In this document: in pieces, positions 1 to 7,824 of the stretch
How the letters are laid out: every line of letters begins with the position of its first letter
Position numbering within the stretch: position 1 is the first letter of the stretch
Origin: an uncultured Prevotella sp.
Lineage (GTDB): Bacteria; Bacteroidota; Bacteroidia; Bacteroidales; Bacteroidaceae
NCBI GenBank assembly: GCA_900770025.1
Contig: CAAGIW010000048.1
Coordinates: forward strand, 1-15,859
Reading direction: 5' to 3'
DNA length: 15,859 nucleotides
Program-made: the position numbers and the translations under genes
Notes under the pieces: generated by a model
What the model was told of the DNA's origin: nothing
What the model saw: the letters and a program-made list of their open reading frames with translations, nothing else
Database searches by the model: none

Positions 1-334
1 AATGGTTCTTTTTGTCATCTGTCTTTCCGCTTATCGGTTACAATGGAACCCCATTGCTCCCTCAAAACGTAAAGACATCTGTTCAAAAATGTAAGCAGTT
101 ATCATCATAACGCTAATGGCCGATTTGGGTTTAAATTACCAAACAAAACAATCTTTTTTTTATTGCTGGTGTGTAAAGTTACAAAAAAGCAACGAGGAAG
201 ACTACTTTTCAGTGGGTTTTCCTTGTTGCTTAATGTGAAAAATGTTGGAATAAATCCGACCATTTCTCGCCATGGCATAGCTCAAGCACGCTTGGCTCTG
301 CTCATTTGGCTTAACGAAATGGTTCAGTAGTGTA
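1..334. other. Intergenic stretch at the left edge, downstream of cysK
   Basis: No convincing complete gene lies here. The stretch contains the putative cysK terminator (182-231). It also holds a 21-nt motif at 98-118 that recurs near the right end of the window. That motif contains a short hairpin (GTTAT/ATAAC with a CATC loop). On the minus strand an ATG at 18-16 could begin a gene that leaves the window (first residues MTKRTI), but six codons are too few to support a call. A TAACTTTA sequence on the minus strand (181-174) resembles a -7 element but lacks a recognisable -33 partner. Confidence 0.6.
182..231 (-). terminator. Probable intrinsic terminator of the metY-cysK operon
   Basis: On the minus strand, arms 230-219 and 199-188 form a 12-bp stem (AGCAACAAGGAA / TTCCTCGTTGCT) with one A-C mismatch and a 19-nt loop. 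It is followed directly by six T residues (188-183). It lies about 105 bp past the cysK stop. The T run on the minus strand, and its absence on the other side, indicates that it ends leftward transcription from cysK. The mismatch and long loop weaken it somewhat. Confidence 0.62.
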
Positions 335-1276
335 TTACAATGGATATTCCTCGAAGGCGTAGAGCACGGTGGAGAGATAGCGTTCGCCGGTGTCGGGCAG
401 AAGCACCACGATGTTCTTGCCTGCGTTTTCGGGACGTTTGGCTATCTGGGTGGCGGCATAGAGGGCTGCACCCGATGAGATGCCTACCAGCAAACCCTCC
501 TGTTGGGCGATGAGGCGACCCGTGCGGATGGCATCATCGTTATCCACAGGCAGCACTTCATCGATGAGCGAGGCATCGAAAGTTTTGGGCACAAAGCCGG
601 CACCGATGCCCTGTATCTTGTGAGGACCGGGCTTTCCGCCGCTCAGCACGGGGGAGGAAGCCGGTTCCACGGCCACTACCTTTACCTCGGGCTTGTACTC
701 TTTCAGGCGTTTTGCCACGCCAGAGACGGTTCCTCCTGTTCCTACTCCAGCCACAAAGATATCCACCTTTCCTTCTGTTTGTGCCCATATCTCCTTGCCC
801 GTGGTGTCGTAGTGCTTGCGGGGATTGGTAGCGTTCTCAAACTGTTGCAGTATCACTGCGCCCGGGGTGGCATCGCGCAATGCCTCTGCAGCCTTGATGG
901 CACCGGCCATACCTTCGGCACCCGGGGTGAGCTTCACGGTGGCTCCGTATGCCTTGACCAGATTGCGGCGCTCCACGCTCATCGTTTCGGGCATGGTGAG
1001 AATCAGCTTGTAGCCCTTCACGGCCGATACCAATGCCAAGCCTACACCTGTGTTTCCGCTGGTGGGCTCGATGATGGTGGCTCCTGGTTTCAGCAGTCCG
1101 CGCTGTTCGGCATCCTCTATCATGGCGAGGGCGATGCGATCTTTCACGCTGCCTCCGGGGTTAAAGAACTCCACTTTGGCTATCAGGTTGGCACCGAGTT
1201 GGTTTGCCTCGGCATACTTCTCTAATTTGAGCAATGGTGTATTGCCAATCAGCTCGGTCAGTTTTGTTGCAATCAT
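335..1276 (-). CDS. cysK: Cysteine synthase A (O-acetylserine sulfhydrylase)
   Basis: This is a cytoplasmic PLP enzyme that makes L-cysteine and acetate from O-acetyl-L-serine and sulfide, the last step of cysteine biosynthesis. At 313 residues it has the usual CysK length. The N-terminal signature LIGNTPLLKL (residues 9-18) is present. The PLP lysine is K45 in NPGGSVKDR, the substrate loop is PTSGNTG (71-77), and the phosphate-binding loop is GVGTGGT (177-183). GISSGAAL (265-272) is the serine motif near the PLP pyridine nitrogen. The ATG overlaps the metY TGA by four bases (ATGA), so the gene is probably translated by coupling and transcribed from the metY promoter. Cystathionine beta-synthase is unlikely because there is no extra regulatory domain and the sequence is typical of CysK. 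Confidence 0.96.
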   Translation of the reverse strand: MIATKLTELIGNTPLLKLEKYAEANQLGANLIAKVEFFNPGGSVKDRIALAMIEDAEQRGLLKPGATIIEPTSGNTGVGLALVSAVKGYKLILTMPETMSVERRNLVKAYGATVKLTPGAEGMAGAIKAAEALRDATPGAVILQQFENATNPRKHYDTTGKEIWAQTEGKVDIFVAGVGTGGTVSGVAKRLKEYKPEVKVVAVEPASSPVLSGGKPGPHKIQGIGAGFVPKTFDASLIDEVLPVDNDDAIRTGRLIAQQEGLLVGISSGAALYAATQIAKRPENAGKNIVVLLPDTGERYLSTVLYAFEEYPL

Positions 1277-2556
1277 GATAATGCTTGGTTAAGGTCGTCA
1301 ATAATGTCGTCAATGTGCTCGGTACCGATGCTCAGTCGGATGGAAGAGGGATAGATGTGCTGCTCTTCCAGTTCCTGGGGAGTCATCTGCGAGTGGGTGG
1401 TGGTGGCAGGATGGATAACCAGGCTCTTCACGTCGGCCACGTTGGCAAGGAGCGAGAAAATCTGCAGCTTGTCGATAAACTGCCAAGCCTCTTTCTCTCC
1501 ACCCTTCACCTCGAAGGTAAAGATGCTGCCGCCGCCGTTGGGGAAGAGCTTGGTGTAAAGCTCGTGGTCGGGGTGCGAGGGCAGTGAGGGATGGTTCACC
1601 CTTTCCACCTTGGGATGGTTGGCCAAGAACTGCACCACCTTCTCGGTGTTGTAGGCATGGCGCTCCACACGCAGGCTCAGTGTCTCCAATCCCTGCAGCA
1701 GAATCCATGCGTTGAAGGGGCTGATGGCGGCACCTGTGTCGCGCAGGATGACGGCACGGATGCGGGCGACAAAGGCTGCTGCGCCTGCCACATCGGCAAA
1801 CACGGCACCGTGATAGCTGGGGTCGGGCTTGGCCAATGAGGGATATTTGTCGGCGTTGGCCTTGTAGTCAAACTTGCCGGCATCCACAATGATGCCGCCG
1901 AGAGAGGAGCCGTGGCCGCCGATGAACTTGGTGGCAGAGTGGACCACCACGTCGGCACCGTGCTCAATGGGTCGGATGAGATAGGGGGTGCCAAAGGTGT
2001 TGTCCACAATCACGATGGTATTATGTTTGTGTGCAATCTCAGAAATGCGGTCGATATCGGTGACACTGGCATTGGGATTGCCGAACGTTTCGATGATGAT
2101 GGCCTTGGTGTTGGGGCGGAAGGCGGCATCCACGGCAGCAAAATCGGCCGGATCCACGATGGTGGTCTCCACGCCTTGGGTGCTCAGCGTGTGCTCCAAC
2201 AGGTTGTAGGTGCCCCCATAAAGATTGTTGGCAGCCACGATATGGTCGCCGTTGCGTGCCACATTCTGCAGTGCATAGGTGATGGCTGCTGCGCCCGATG
2301 CCACTGCCAAGCCTGCCACACCGCCCTCAAGGGCAGCCACGCGGTCTTCCAATACGCCCTGGGTGGAGTTGGTGAGGCGGCCATAGATGTTGCCGGCATC
2401 ACGCAGTGCGAAGCGGTCGGCAGCATGTTGCGAGTTTCTGAACACGTATGAGGTGGTCTGATAGATGGGCACGGCACGACTGTCGGTAGCTGGGTCGGCA
2501 TGTTCTTGACCTACGTGAAGTTGCAAAGTCTCAAAGTGAAGTTTCTTGTTGCTCAT
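1273..2556 (-). CDS. metY: O-acetylhomoserine sulfhydrylase (Cys/Met metabolism PLP enzyme)
   Basis: This cytoplasmic enzyme condenses O-acetyl-L-homoserine with sulfide to give homocysteine, the direct sulfhydrylation route to methionine. Its 427 residues match the MetY length, longer than the roughly 380-400 of MetB/MetC. The opening region FETLQLHVGQ...VPIYQTTSYVF (8-39) is typical of MetY. YGRLTNST (58-65) is the phosphate/substrate loop, and the PLP lysine is K210 in HSATKFIGGHG. The C-terminal part has the usual SLVIHPATTTH motif. The gene heads a two-gene operon with cysK (4-bp overlap), and both enzymes consume sulfide. A Bacteroidetes-type promoter lies about 90 bp upstream. An O-succinylhomoserine or gamma-synthase role is a less likely alternative. 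Confidence 0.95.
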   Translation of the reverse strand: MSNKKLHFETLQLHVGQEHADPATDSRAVPIYQTTSYVFRNSQHAADRFALRDAGNIYGRLTNSTQGVLEDRVAALEGGVAGLAVASGAAAITYALQNVARNGDHIVAANNLYGGTYNLLEHTLSTQGVETTIVDPADFAAVDAAFRPNTKAIIIETFGNPNASVTDIDRISEIAHKHNTIVIVDNTFGTPYLIRPIEHGADVVVHSATKFIGGHGSSLGGIIVDAGKFDYKANADKYPSLAKPDPSYHGAVFADVAGAAAFVARIRAVILRDTGAAISPFNAWILLQGLETLSLRVERHAYNTEKVVQFLANHPKVERVNHPSLPSHPDHELYTKLFPNGGGSIFTFEVKGGEKEAWQFIDKLQIFSLLANVADVKSLVIHPATTTHSQMTPQELEEQHIYPSSIRLSIGTEHIDDIIDDLNQALS

Positions 2557-2645
2557 GGTTTTATTCCTTTCTTTAGTTTATTGTTAATTATATCTTTGGT
2601 CTCGTCGGTTTGTTTTTGTCTTTCTTTTGTTTTGTTTTCTTGGTG

Positions 2646-2676
2646 CAAAGTTACGGAATTTCCTGCGTTGCACAAT
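2646..2676 (-). promoter_or_regulatory. Promoter of metY-cysK
   Basis: On the minus strand the -7 element TAACTTTG (2653-2646) matches the Bacteroidetes consensus TAnnTTTG exactly. An ATTG at 2676-2673 sits 19 bp upstream as a -33 element. Transcription would start near 2640, leaving an A-rich leader of about 85 nt before the metY ATG. I see no recognisable riboswitch fold in that leader. Confidence 0.55.
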
Positions 2677-2728
2677 CACACAAATAGGGCATATTTACTA
2701 CCACAAGTGTGGTATATGTGCATTTTGG

Positions 2729-2759
2729 TTGCTCATTTTATTCTTTTTTCTTATCTTTG
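2729..2759 (+). promoter_or_regulatory. Promoter of the thioredoxin-family gene
   Basis: TATCTTTG (2752-2759) matches the -7 consensus TAnnTTTG, and a TTG at 2729-2731 lies 20 bp upstream as a -33 element. The start codon follows about 75 bp downstream. With the metY promoter it makes a compact divergent control region in the 278-bp gap. Confidence 0.55.
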
Positions 2760-2834
2760 CGGCAAGATATGAGAGCATACATACATATAAAATAATGTGC
2801 GAGGTGGGATACTGCCTCTTTAAAAAATGAAGAT

Positions 2835-3935
2835 ATGAAAACAAGAAGAACAGCGATTTTTGTCCTTGCCATCCTCGTGGCAGGCATTGCCGTGGCAAGG
2901 TTTGCGGCAAACAACGGCAAGAAAGATGATGCCAAGAAGATGACCCTGCACGTGACATTGCCCAACAAGGAGTGTGACGGAAAGTACATATATCTGAAAG
3001 ACGTGGGCGCAAAGGCCGTGCTCGACAGTGCAGAAGTGAAGAACGGGGCCGTGACCTTTGTGCATGAAGGCGGCATCGACAAATTCTATGTGGTGGATAT
3101 ACGCACGCCCAAGGTGGGTTACAGGGGATTGATGGTGGCAGAAAACTGCGAACTGACACTTGACCTGAAGCTCAATGAACTGGGAGTGGCCCAAGGCTCT
3201 CCGCTGAATCAGGAGATTCAGGACTATGAAAAAGAGACCGGACCGTTGAGAAAAGAGATGAGAAGCATGACCCCCGAACAGCAGGAAGCCGCCTATGCAC
3301 GGCTGATGCAGAAGACTCGTCAGCTGTATGACAGGCACACCAACGATGCCGTGGGAGCCTATGCGCTGATGGCTGGCGAACTGTTGGAAATCAACGACCC
3401 GCAGGTGTTCAAGGAAGTGGTGGCCGTGATGGGGCCCAACATCAAGAAGATGAAGCCCATTGAGGAGTATCTCGCAATGATGGATTCCAAGAAACGCACC
3501 GCAGCAGGCTCTATGTTTGTGGATATAGAGGGCAGCGACGAACAGGGAAATGCCCTGAAGCTGAGTCAGTTTGTGGGCCGTGGAAACTACGTGCTCGTGG
3601 ATATGTGGGCCAGCTGGTGCGGTCCCTGTCGCAGAGAAATTCCCAACCTGCTGCAACTCTATCGCAAATACCACGACAAGGGACTGACCATCGTGGGCGT
3701 GTTTGTGTGGGACAAGTTGGAGAATCTGAAGCCCGCCAAGGAGAAGGAAGGCATACTGTGGCCGCAACTGATAGACAGCAAGGAAACAGCCACCAAACTT
3801 TATGGCGTGAATGGCATACCGCAGATTATCCTCTTTGCCCCCGACGGCACCATCGTGGAGCGCGACCTGCGTGGCTCAAAGATGCTGGAAAGGGTGGACA
3901 AGGTGATGGAAAACTTCGCACCGAAGAAGCCCTGA
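2835..3935 (+). CDS. TlpA/ResA-like thiol-disulfide oxidoreductase with DUF4369-like N-domain
   Basis: This is an envelope thioredoxin-fold protein of 366 residues. The N-terminus is basic (MKTRR) followed by a hydrophobic helix (about residues 7-23). That fits a signal peptide or anchor with the rest in the periplasm. Residues about 36-130 resemble the beta-rich DUF4369 domain that precedes many Bacteroidetes thioredoxins. A helical linker follows (about 125-215), then an AhpC/TSA-thioredoxin domain (about 225-362). The redox motif is WCGPC (260-264 region, in WASWCGPCRREIP) and the cis-proline lies in GIPQ (about 327-330). Proteins of this kind reduce or isomerise disulfides or serve cytochrome maturation; the partner here is unknown. 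It stands alone behind its own promoter. The ATG at 2835 is the first in frame and gives a good signal sequence. Confidence 0.88.
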   Translation: MKTRRTAIFVLAILVAGIAVARFAANNGKKDDAKKMTLHVTLPNKECDGKYIYLKDVGAKAVLDSAEVKNGAVTFVHEGGIDKFYVVDIRTPKVGYRGLMVAENCELTLDLKLNELGVAQGSPLNQEIQDYEKETGPLRKEMRSMTPEQQEAAYARLMQKTRQLYDRHTNDAVGAYALMAGELLEINDPQVFKEVVAVMGPNIKKMKPIEEYLAMMDSKKRTAAGSMFVDIEGSDEQGNALKLSQFVGRGNYVLVDMWASWCGPCRREIPNLLQLYRKYHDKGLTIVGVFVWDKLENLKPAKEKEGILWPQLIDSKETATKLYGVNGIPQIILFAPDGTIVERDLRGSKMLERVDKVMENFAPKKP

Positions 3936-3980
3936 AACAGCAAAGAACCATGAGGGTGACTCCAAAAGAAATTGGGGCAG

Positions 3981-4068
3981 ATTCCAAAATGGTGCGTTTT
4001 GCGTTCCAAAACGGTGCGTTTTGCAATGTAAAATGGTGCGTTTTGCAATGCAAAAAGGTGCGTTTTGC
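3981..4068 (+). repeat. Tandem array of four 22-bp repeats (array 1)
   Basis: Four uninterrupted 22-bp units start at 3981, 4003, 4025 and 4047. Each is built as a lead ending in AAAA, a 7-nt core, then TTTTGC. The cores are TGGTGCG, CGGTGCG, TGGTGCG and AGGTGCG, so only the first core base varies. The linker between cores (for example TTTTGCAATGCAAAA) is almost a perfect palindrome. The array is followed at once by AAATTGACATGAA (4069-4081). It lies between the thioredoxin gene and the Nif3 gene, 45 bp past the former's stop. Short open frames run through it in several frames because 22 is not a multiple of three; I regard these as non-coding. Confidence 0.9.
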
Positions 4069-4165
4069 AAATTGACATGAAAATGTGTGTGTTGGTGAAC
4101 CGTTACGCCCATGACCAGAATCCATAAAAATTGCCGAAAAATATGGCGGTGTTGGCAAAAATGAT

Positions 4166-4173
4166 TACCTTTG
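4166..4173 (+). promoter_or_regulatory. -7 element upstream of the Nif3-like gene
   Basis: TACCTTTG matches TAnnTTTG and lies 25 bp before the GTG start at 4199. No good -33 element is visible at the expected 19-21 bp spacing, so only half of the promoter is supported. Confidence 0.4.
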
Positions 4174-4198
4174 CACCACATTATATTAAACGTATAGC

Positions 4199-4984
4199 GT
4201 GAAAGTAAAAGAAGTGCTTAGTGCCCTTGAACGATTCGCGCCTCTGCCTCTGCAGGAAGACTGGGACAATGCCGGCCTGCAGATAGGACTGACAGAAGCG
4301 GAAGTATCAGGGGCTTTATTGTGTCTTGACGTGACCGAAGCCGTGGTTGACGAAGCCGTGGAGCGGCATTGCAACCTGATAGTGTCGCACCATCCGCTGC
4401 TGTTTCGCGGACTAAAGCGCATCAGCGGCAGCACCGATGTGGAGCGGGCTGTGATGAAAGCCATCGGTCATGGCGTGGCCATCATCTCCATGCACACCAA
4501 TATGGACAACGCATGGGGCGGGGTGAACTGCAAAATGGCAGAGAAGATGGGGCTGCAACAGGTGCAGTTGCTGGCCTGCAAGCAGGTGGGCGATGTGCAT
4601 GGAGGCAGCGGAGTGACAGGCTTGTTGCCCCAACCGCTCGATGCCGATGCCTTCATAGCACACGTGAAGCGTACCTTTGGCGTGGAGTGTGCGCAGTGCA
4701 ATGAACTGCTGAAGAGGCCCATCCAGCGTGTGGCACTGTGTGGAGGTGCCGGCGACTTCTTGTTAGAACAGGCCATCGCCGCAGGGGCAGATGCCTTCAT
4801 CACCGGCGAGATGCACTACCATGTGTATGCCGGTCATGGGCAGCAGGTGCAGATATGCGTCATCGGCCACTATCAGAGTGAGCAATATACGACAGAGATA
4901 TTCCGTGACATTCTGAACGAACAGTGTGCCGGAGTGCCTGTATTCGTCTCTACATCGAACATAAATCCAATAATATACAAATGA
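4199..4984 (+). CDS. Nif3-like dinuclear metal centre protein (GTP cyclohydrolase I type 2 / NIF3 family)
   Basis: This NIF3/YbgI/DUF34 family protein has 261 residues, the usual length of the short form without the inserted PII-like domain. Family members form toroidal hexamers with two metal ions per subunit; the biological reaction is not settled. Visible metal-site motifs are SHHPLLF (63-69, H64 and H65), HTNMD (99-103, D103) and GHYQSE (223-228, H224 and E228). GEMHYH (203-208) is also conserved. The gene starts with GTG at 4199; the next in-frame residues MKVKEVLSALE match the normal N-terminus. Its stop is one base before the next ATG (4986), so it is the first gene of a tight operon with the zinc-ribbon coiled-coil protein, an arrangement I recall from other bacteria. 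Confidence 0.93.
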   Translation: MKVKEVLSALERFAPLPLQEDWDNAGLQIGLTEAEVSGALLCLDVTEAVVDEAVERHCNLIVSHHPLLFRGLKRISGSTDVERAVMKAIGHGVAIISMHTNMDNAWGGVNCKMAEKMGLQQVQLLACKQVGDVHGGSGVTGLLPQPLDADAFIAHVKRTFGVECAQCNELLKRPIQRVALCGGAGDFLLEQAIAAGADAFITGEMHYHVYAGHGQQVQICVIGHYQSEQYTTEIFRDILNEQCAGVPVFVSTSNINPIIYK

Positions 4985-4985
4985 T

Positions 4986-5816
4986 ATGGCAAAGAAAGAG
5001 ATTATCGACTTGTCAGTGGAAGAGAAACTGAAGACCCTTTATCAGATGCAGACAGCCCTCTCGGGAATAGACGAGAAGCGTGCACTGCGCGGTGAACTGC
5101 CCTTAGAGGTGCAGGACTTGGAAGACGAGATTGCCGGTCTTGCCACACGTATCGAGAAGATTACCTACGAGATTGATGAGTTTCAGAAGGCTGTAAACCA
5201 GAAGAAGGCCGAAATAGAGCAGGCACAGATCAGCGTGGCCCGCTATAAGGCCCAGCTCAACGATGTGAAGAACAACCGCGAGTATGATACCCTGAGCAAG
5301 GAAATAGAGTATCAGACTTTGGAGATAGAACTGTGTGCCAAGAAAATCAAGGAGGCCAATGTGCGCATTGCCGAGAAGACACAGGAACTTGAAACAAGCA
5401 AGCAGAACTTGGAAGATCGCAAGAGCGACTTAGAAGTGAAGAAAGGGGAACTCGACGAAATCATGGAAGAGACACGCGCCGAGGAAGAGAAACTGCGCAT
5501 GAAGGTGAAAGACTTGGAGCAGAAAATAGAGCCGCGCCTGCTTCTTTCGTTCAAGCGCATACGCAAGAACGCACGCAACGGTTTGGGCATCGTGTATGTG
5601 CAGCGTGACGCCTGTGGCGGCTGCTTCAACAAAATACCGCCCCAGCGACAGTTGGACGTGAAGATGCACAAGAAGATTATCGTGTGTGAGTACTGCGGAA
5701 GAATCCTGATTGACCCCGAACTGGCCGGCGTGAAGCAGGAAGAAGTAGTGGAGGAAAAGAAAAAGACAGTACGCAAGCGTGCCATCAGAAAGACTACCAA
5801 GGAAGAAGACGAATAA
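4986..5816 (+). CDS. Coiled-coil protein with C4 zinc ribbon (DUF164/CdsZ family)
   Basis: The protein has 276 residues. About residues 8-185 are heptad-rich, charged sequence typical of a long antiparallel coiled coil. It includes the family hallmark NNREYDTLSKEIE (96-108). A C-terminal zinc ribbon has four cysteines: C210 and C213 in ACGGCFN, then C234 and C237 in CEYCG. The tail (about 247-276) is basic and acidic low-complexity sequence. Members are cytoplasmic; one chlamydial relative has been linked to type III secretion, but no general function is established and no secretion genes are nearby. It starts one base after the Nif3-like stop, and its 3' end overlaps the proposed start of the next gene by 38 bp, so the three are likely cotranscribed. 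Confidence 0.92.
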   Translation: MAKKEIIDLSVEEKLKTLYQMQTALSGIDEKRALRGELPLEVQDLEDEIAGLATRIEKITYEIDEFQKAVNQKKAEIEQAQISVARYKAQLNDVKNNREYDTLSKEIEYQTLEIELCAKKIKEANVRIAEKTQELETSKQNLEDRKSDLEVKKGELDEIMEETRAEEEKLRMKVKDLEQKIEPRLLLSFKRIRKNARNGLGIVYVQRDACGGCFNKIPPQRQLDVKMHKKIIVCEYCGRILIDPELAGVKQEEVVEEKKKTVRKRAIRKTTKEEDE

Positions 5817-7815
5817 TCGTCTCGGCAGATGGGTGGGAATAGGAGTGCTCCTCTTGTTCCCACTCTTTTCTTTTGCCCAGCGCGAAGCTTCGTGGGAGCA
5901 GTATTTTGAAGACTTGGTGTCGATGGAAGACGAGGAACTCATGGACAAAGAACAGCTCTATGAGGAACTGTGTGACCTGGCAGAGAATCCCATAGACATC
6001 AATGCTGCCACCCGAGAACAGTTGGAGAGAATATCCTTTCTCTCGCCCAAACAGATAGAGCAGATACTTGCCCACAGAGACTTTTATGGCGAGTTTGCTA
6101 CAGTGGGCGAACTGGCCTCCATCCCCTCGTTAGACTATCACCGCAGACAACTGTTAGGATCGTTGATTGTCATACGCTCGCATGAAAAGAATACGTTCCC
6201 CACTCTGAGCGAGATATGGAAATACGGGCGCCATAAGCTCACCGCCTTGGTGCAGGTGCCCCTGTATGAACGCAAGGGCGACCAGAACGGTTATCTGGGT
6301 AATCGGCTGAAGCATTGGATGAACTACCAGTTTACGGGCACGTCGCATGTCAAAGCAGGCTTGGTGGCATCGCAGGATGCAGGCGAGCCCTTTTTCCGGG
6401 CAGGCAACTCCCAAGGCTACGATTACTATTCCCCTTATCTGCAGATAACCGACTTGTGGCGCATCAAGAGTTTGGTGGTTGGCCGATACCGTGCCACCTT
6501 TGGCATGGGGTTGGTGGCCGGCACCTCATACACCACGAGCAAGATGACCGCACTCACCTCGATGGGGCGTGTGGCAACGGGCATTCGGGCATACACATCG
6601 CGCTCTGAGGCCGACTTCTTCCAAGGATTGGGCACCACGGTGGCCTTGTCGCCAAAGTGGGAAATGAGCGGATGGTGGTCGTACCGACCCGTGGATGCCA
6701 CCCTGAACAAGAACGGGAGCATTGCCACCATCCTCACCTCTGGCTACCATCGCACCCCTACGGAGATGGGCAAGAAGGGCAACAGCCACGTCGCCTCTGT
6801 GGGAGCGGATGTGACCTATCGGAAAGGAGGGTTCAGCATAGGGGCCACCTCGCTCTACACCTGGTTCGACCGCCCTCTGCAGCCCAACACATCGCAGGCG
6901 TATCGCAGGCATTATCCCGTGGGCTATAACTTTGTCAACACCTCGCTTCACTACACCTGGTTCCATCATCTTGTTTCTCTGAGGGGCGAGGTGGCAGTGA
7001 ACAAAGAGGGTGGGGTGGCTTTGGTGAATGCCTTGGGACTGACTCTTGACCATCTGCCCGATATGGTGCTGATACACCGCTACTATGCCCCACAGTATAA
7101 TACCCTGCACGGGCATGGCTTCGGCAATGCTTCCAGAACACAGAACGAGCATGGCATCTACTTCGGTATCACGGGCAACCTGCCGTGGTTGGGCTGGCAG
7201 TTCTCTTCCTATGTGGACTATGCCTATTCGGCCGAACCCAAATATCTTGTCAACTTTCCTTCGCACACCTTGGAACAGATGACAGGACTGGAATACAGCA
7301 CAGAACGGTGGACGGCCACGGCACGCTATCGCATCAAGCTGTCGCAGAAAGATAACAACACCCATCGCAAGTTAGACAACCTGTGGCTGCAGCGCTTTCA
7401 GTTGTCTTCCACCTATACCACCACGGCACAATGGGTGCACACCACACGTGCCGCCGTCTCCTATATAAATAATGTGGAGGGAGACAGAGGCTGGTGCCTG
7501 TCGCAGAGTGTGGCAAAGAACTGGAATAGGTGCAGTGTAAACATCGGAGCCACCCTGTTCGACGTCAGCGGTTACGATGCCCGTATCTATGTGTATGAGA
7601 AGAATCTGTATAATTCTTTCTCGTCCTTGAATGTGTATGGCCGTGGATGGCGCTTGGCGGCAGTGGGCAGTGTGGATGTTCTTGCAGGATTGCAGTGCCG
7701 AGTGAAAGTGGGTGTGACCCACTATACCGACCGCGACCAGATAGGGTCGGGACTGCAAACCATCAACAATCCTACCAAGGCCGATGTGGAGGTGCAGGGC
7801 GTGTGGAAGTTCTAA
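5779..7815 (+). CDS. Secreted helix-hairpin-helix protein with outer-membrane beta-barrel-like C-terminus
   Basis: The protein has 678 residues. It has a signal peptide with a basic n-region (RLPRKK...RLGR), a hydrophobic core (about 19-31) and a likely cleavage after SFA (33). An acidic helical segment follows, then a ComEA-like HhH region at about 70-125 (DINAATREQLERI, later TVGELASIP). From about 150 onward the sequence alternates polar, glycine and aromatic residues as in outer-membrane barrels, and it ends in phenylalanine, the usual barrel C-terminal signal. HhH motifs bind DNA in ComEA, so a role at the cell surface with DNA is conceivable but unproven. The start is GTG 5779, inside the previous gene; a GTG at 5833 would remove the basic n-region, so I prefer 5779. 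It ends nine bases from the convergent gene. Confidence 0.83.
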   Translation: MPSERLPRKKTNNRLGRWVGIGVLLLFPLFSFAQREASWEQYFEDLVSMEDEELMDKEQLYEELCDLAENPIDINAATREQLERISFLSPKQIEQILAHRDFYGEFATVGELASIPSLDYHRRQLLGSLIVIRSHEKNTFPTLSEIWKYGRHKLTALVQVPLYERKGDQNGYLGNRLKHWMNYQFTGTSHVKAGLVASQDAGEPFFRAGNSQGYDYYSPYLQITDLWRIKSLVVGRYRATFGMGLVAGTSYTTSKMTALTSMGRVATGIRAYTSRSEADFFQGLGTTVALSPKWEMSGWWSYRPVDATLNKNGSIATILTSGYHRTPTEMGKKGNSHVASVGADVTYRKGGFSIGATSLYTWFDRPLQPNTSQAYRRHYPVGYNFVNTSLHYTWFHHLVSLRGEVAVNKEGGVALVNALGLTLDHLPDMVLIHRYYAPQYNTLHGHGFGNASRTQNEHGIYFGITGNLPWLGWQFSSYVDYAYSAEPKYLVNFPSHTLEQMTGLEYSTERWTATARYRIKLSQKDNNTHRKLDNLWLQRFQLSSTYTTTAQWVHTTRAAVSYINNVEGDRGWCLSQSVAKNWNRCSVNIGATLFDVSGYDARIYVYEKNLYNSFSSLNVYGRGWRLAAVGSVDVLAGLQCRVKVGVTHYTDRDQIGSGLQTINNPTKADVEVQGVWKF

Positions 7816-7824
7816 CCTGCAGGT
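7815..7824. other. Perfect 10-bp palindrome between convergent stops
   Basis: ACCTGCAGGT begins on the last base of the HhH-barrel gene's TAA stop and ends one base before the complement of the facing gene's TAG. It fills the whole gap between the convergent genes. It is too short and lacks a T run to be a convincing terminator; it may be chance. Confidence 0.4.

Noticed and set aside
174..181. Promoter for a gene leaving the window on the left
   Set aside because: TAACTTTA differs from the consensus in its last base and no -33 element is at the right distance; the possible ATG at 18 gives only six codons.
503..1225. Long plus-strand open frame opposite cysK
   Set aside because: It is antisense to a clear cysK; the translated sequence is rich in Cys, His and Gly and resembles no family.
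2557..2640. SAM or other sulfur-related riboswitch in the metY leader
   Set aside because: The leader is A-rich on the transcribed strand and I find no conserved helices or pseudoknot-like pairing.
2820..3767. Long minus-strand open frame opposite the thioredoxin-family gene
   Set aside because: It is antisense to a gene with signal peptide and WCGPC motif; histidine-rich composition is typical of a shadow frame.
3981..4068. CRISPR array
   Set aside because: The units are contiguous 22-mers with no spacers, only the 7-nt core varies, and no cas gene is present. The same holds for 9532-9680.
3981..4081. Short proteins encoded across the 22-bp repeats
   Set aside because: Open frames on both strands run through the array because the repeat lacks stops and its period is not a multiple of three. 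The peptides change frame with each unit and have no promoter or family resemblance.
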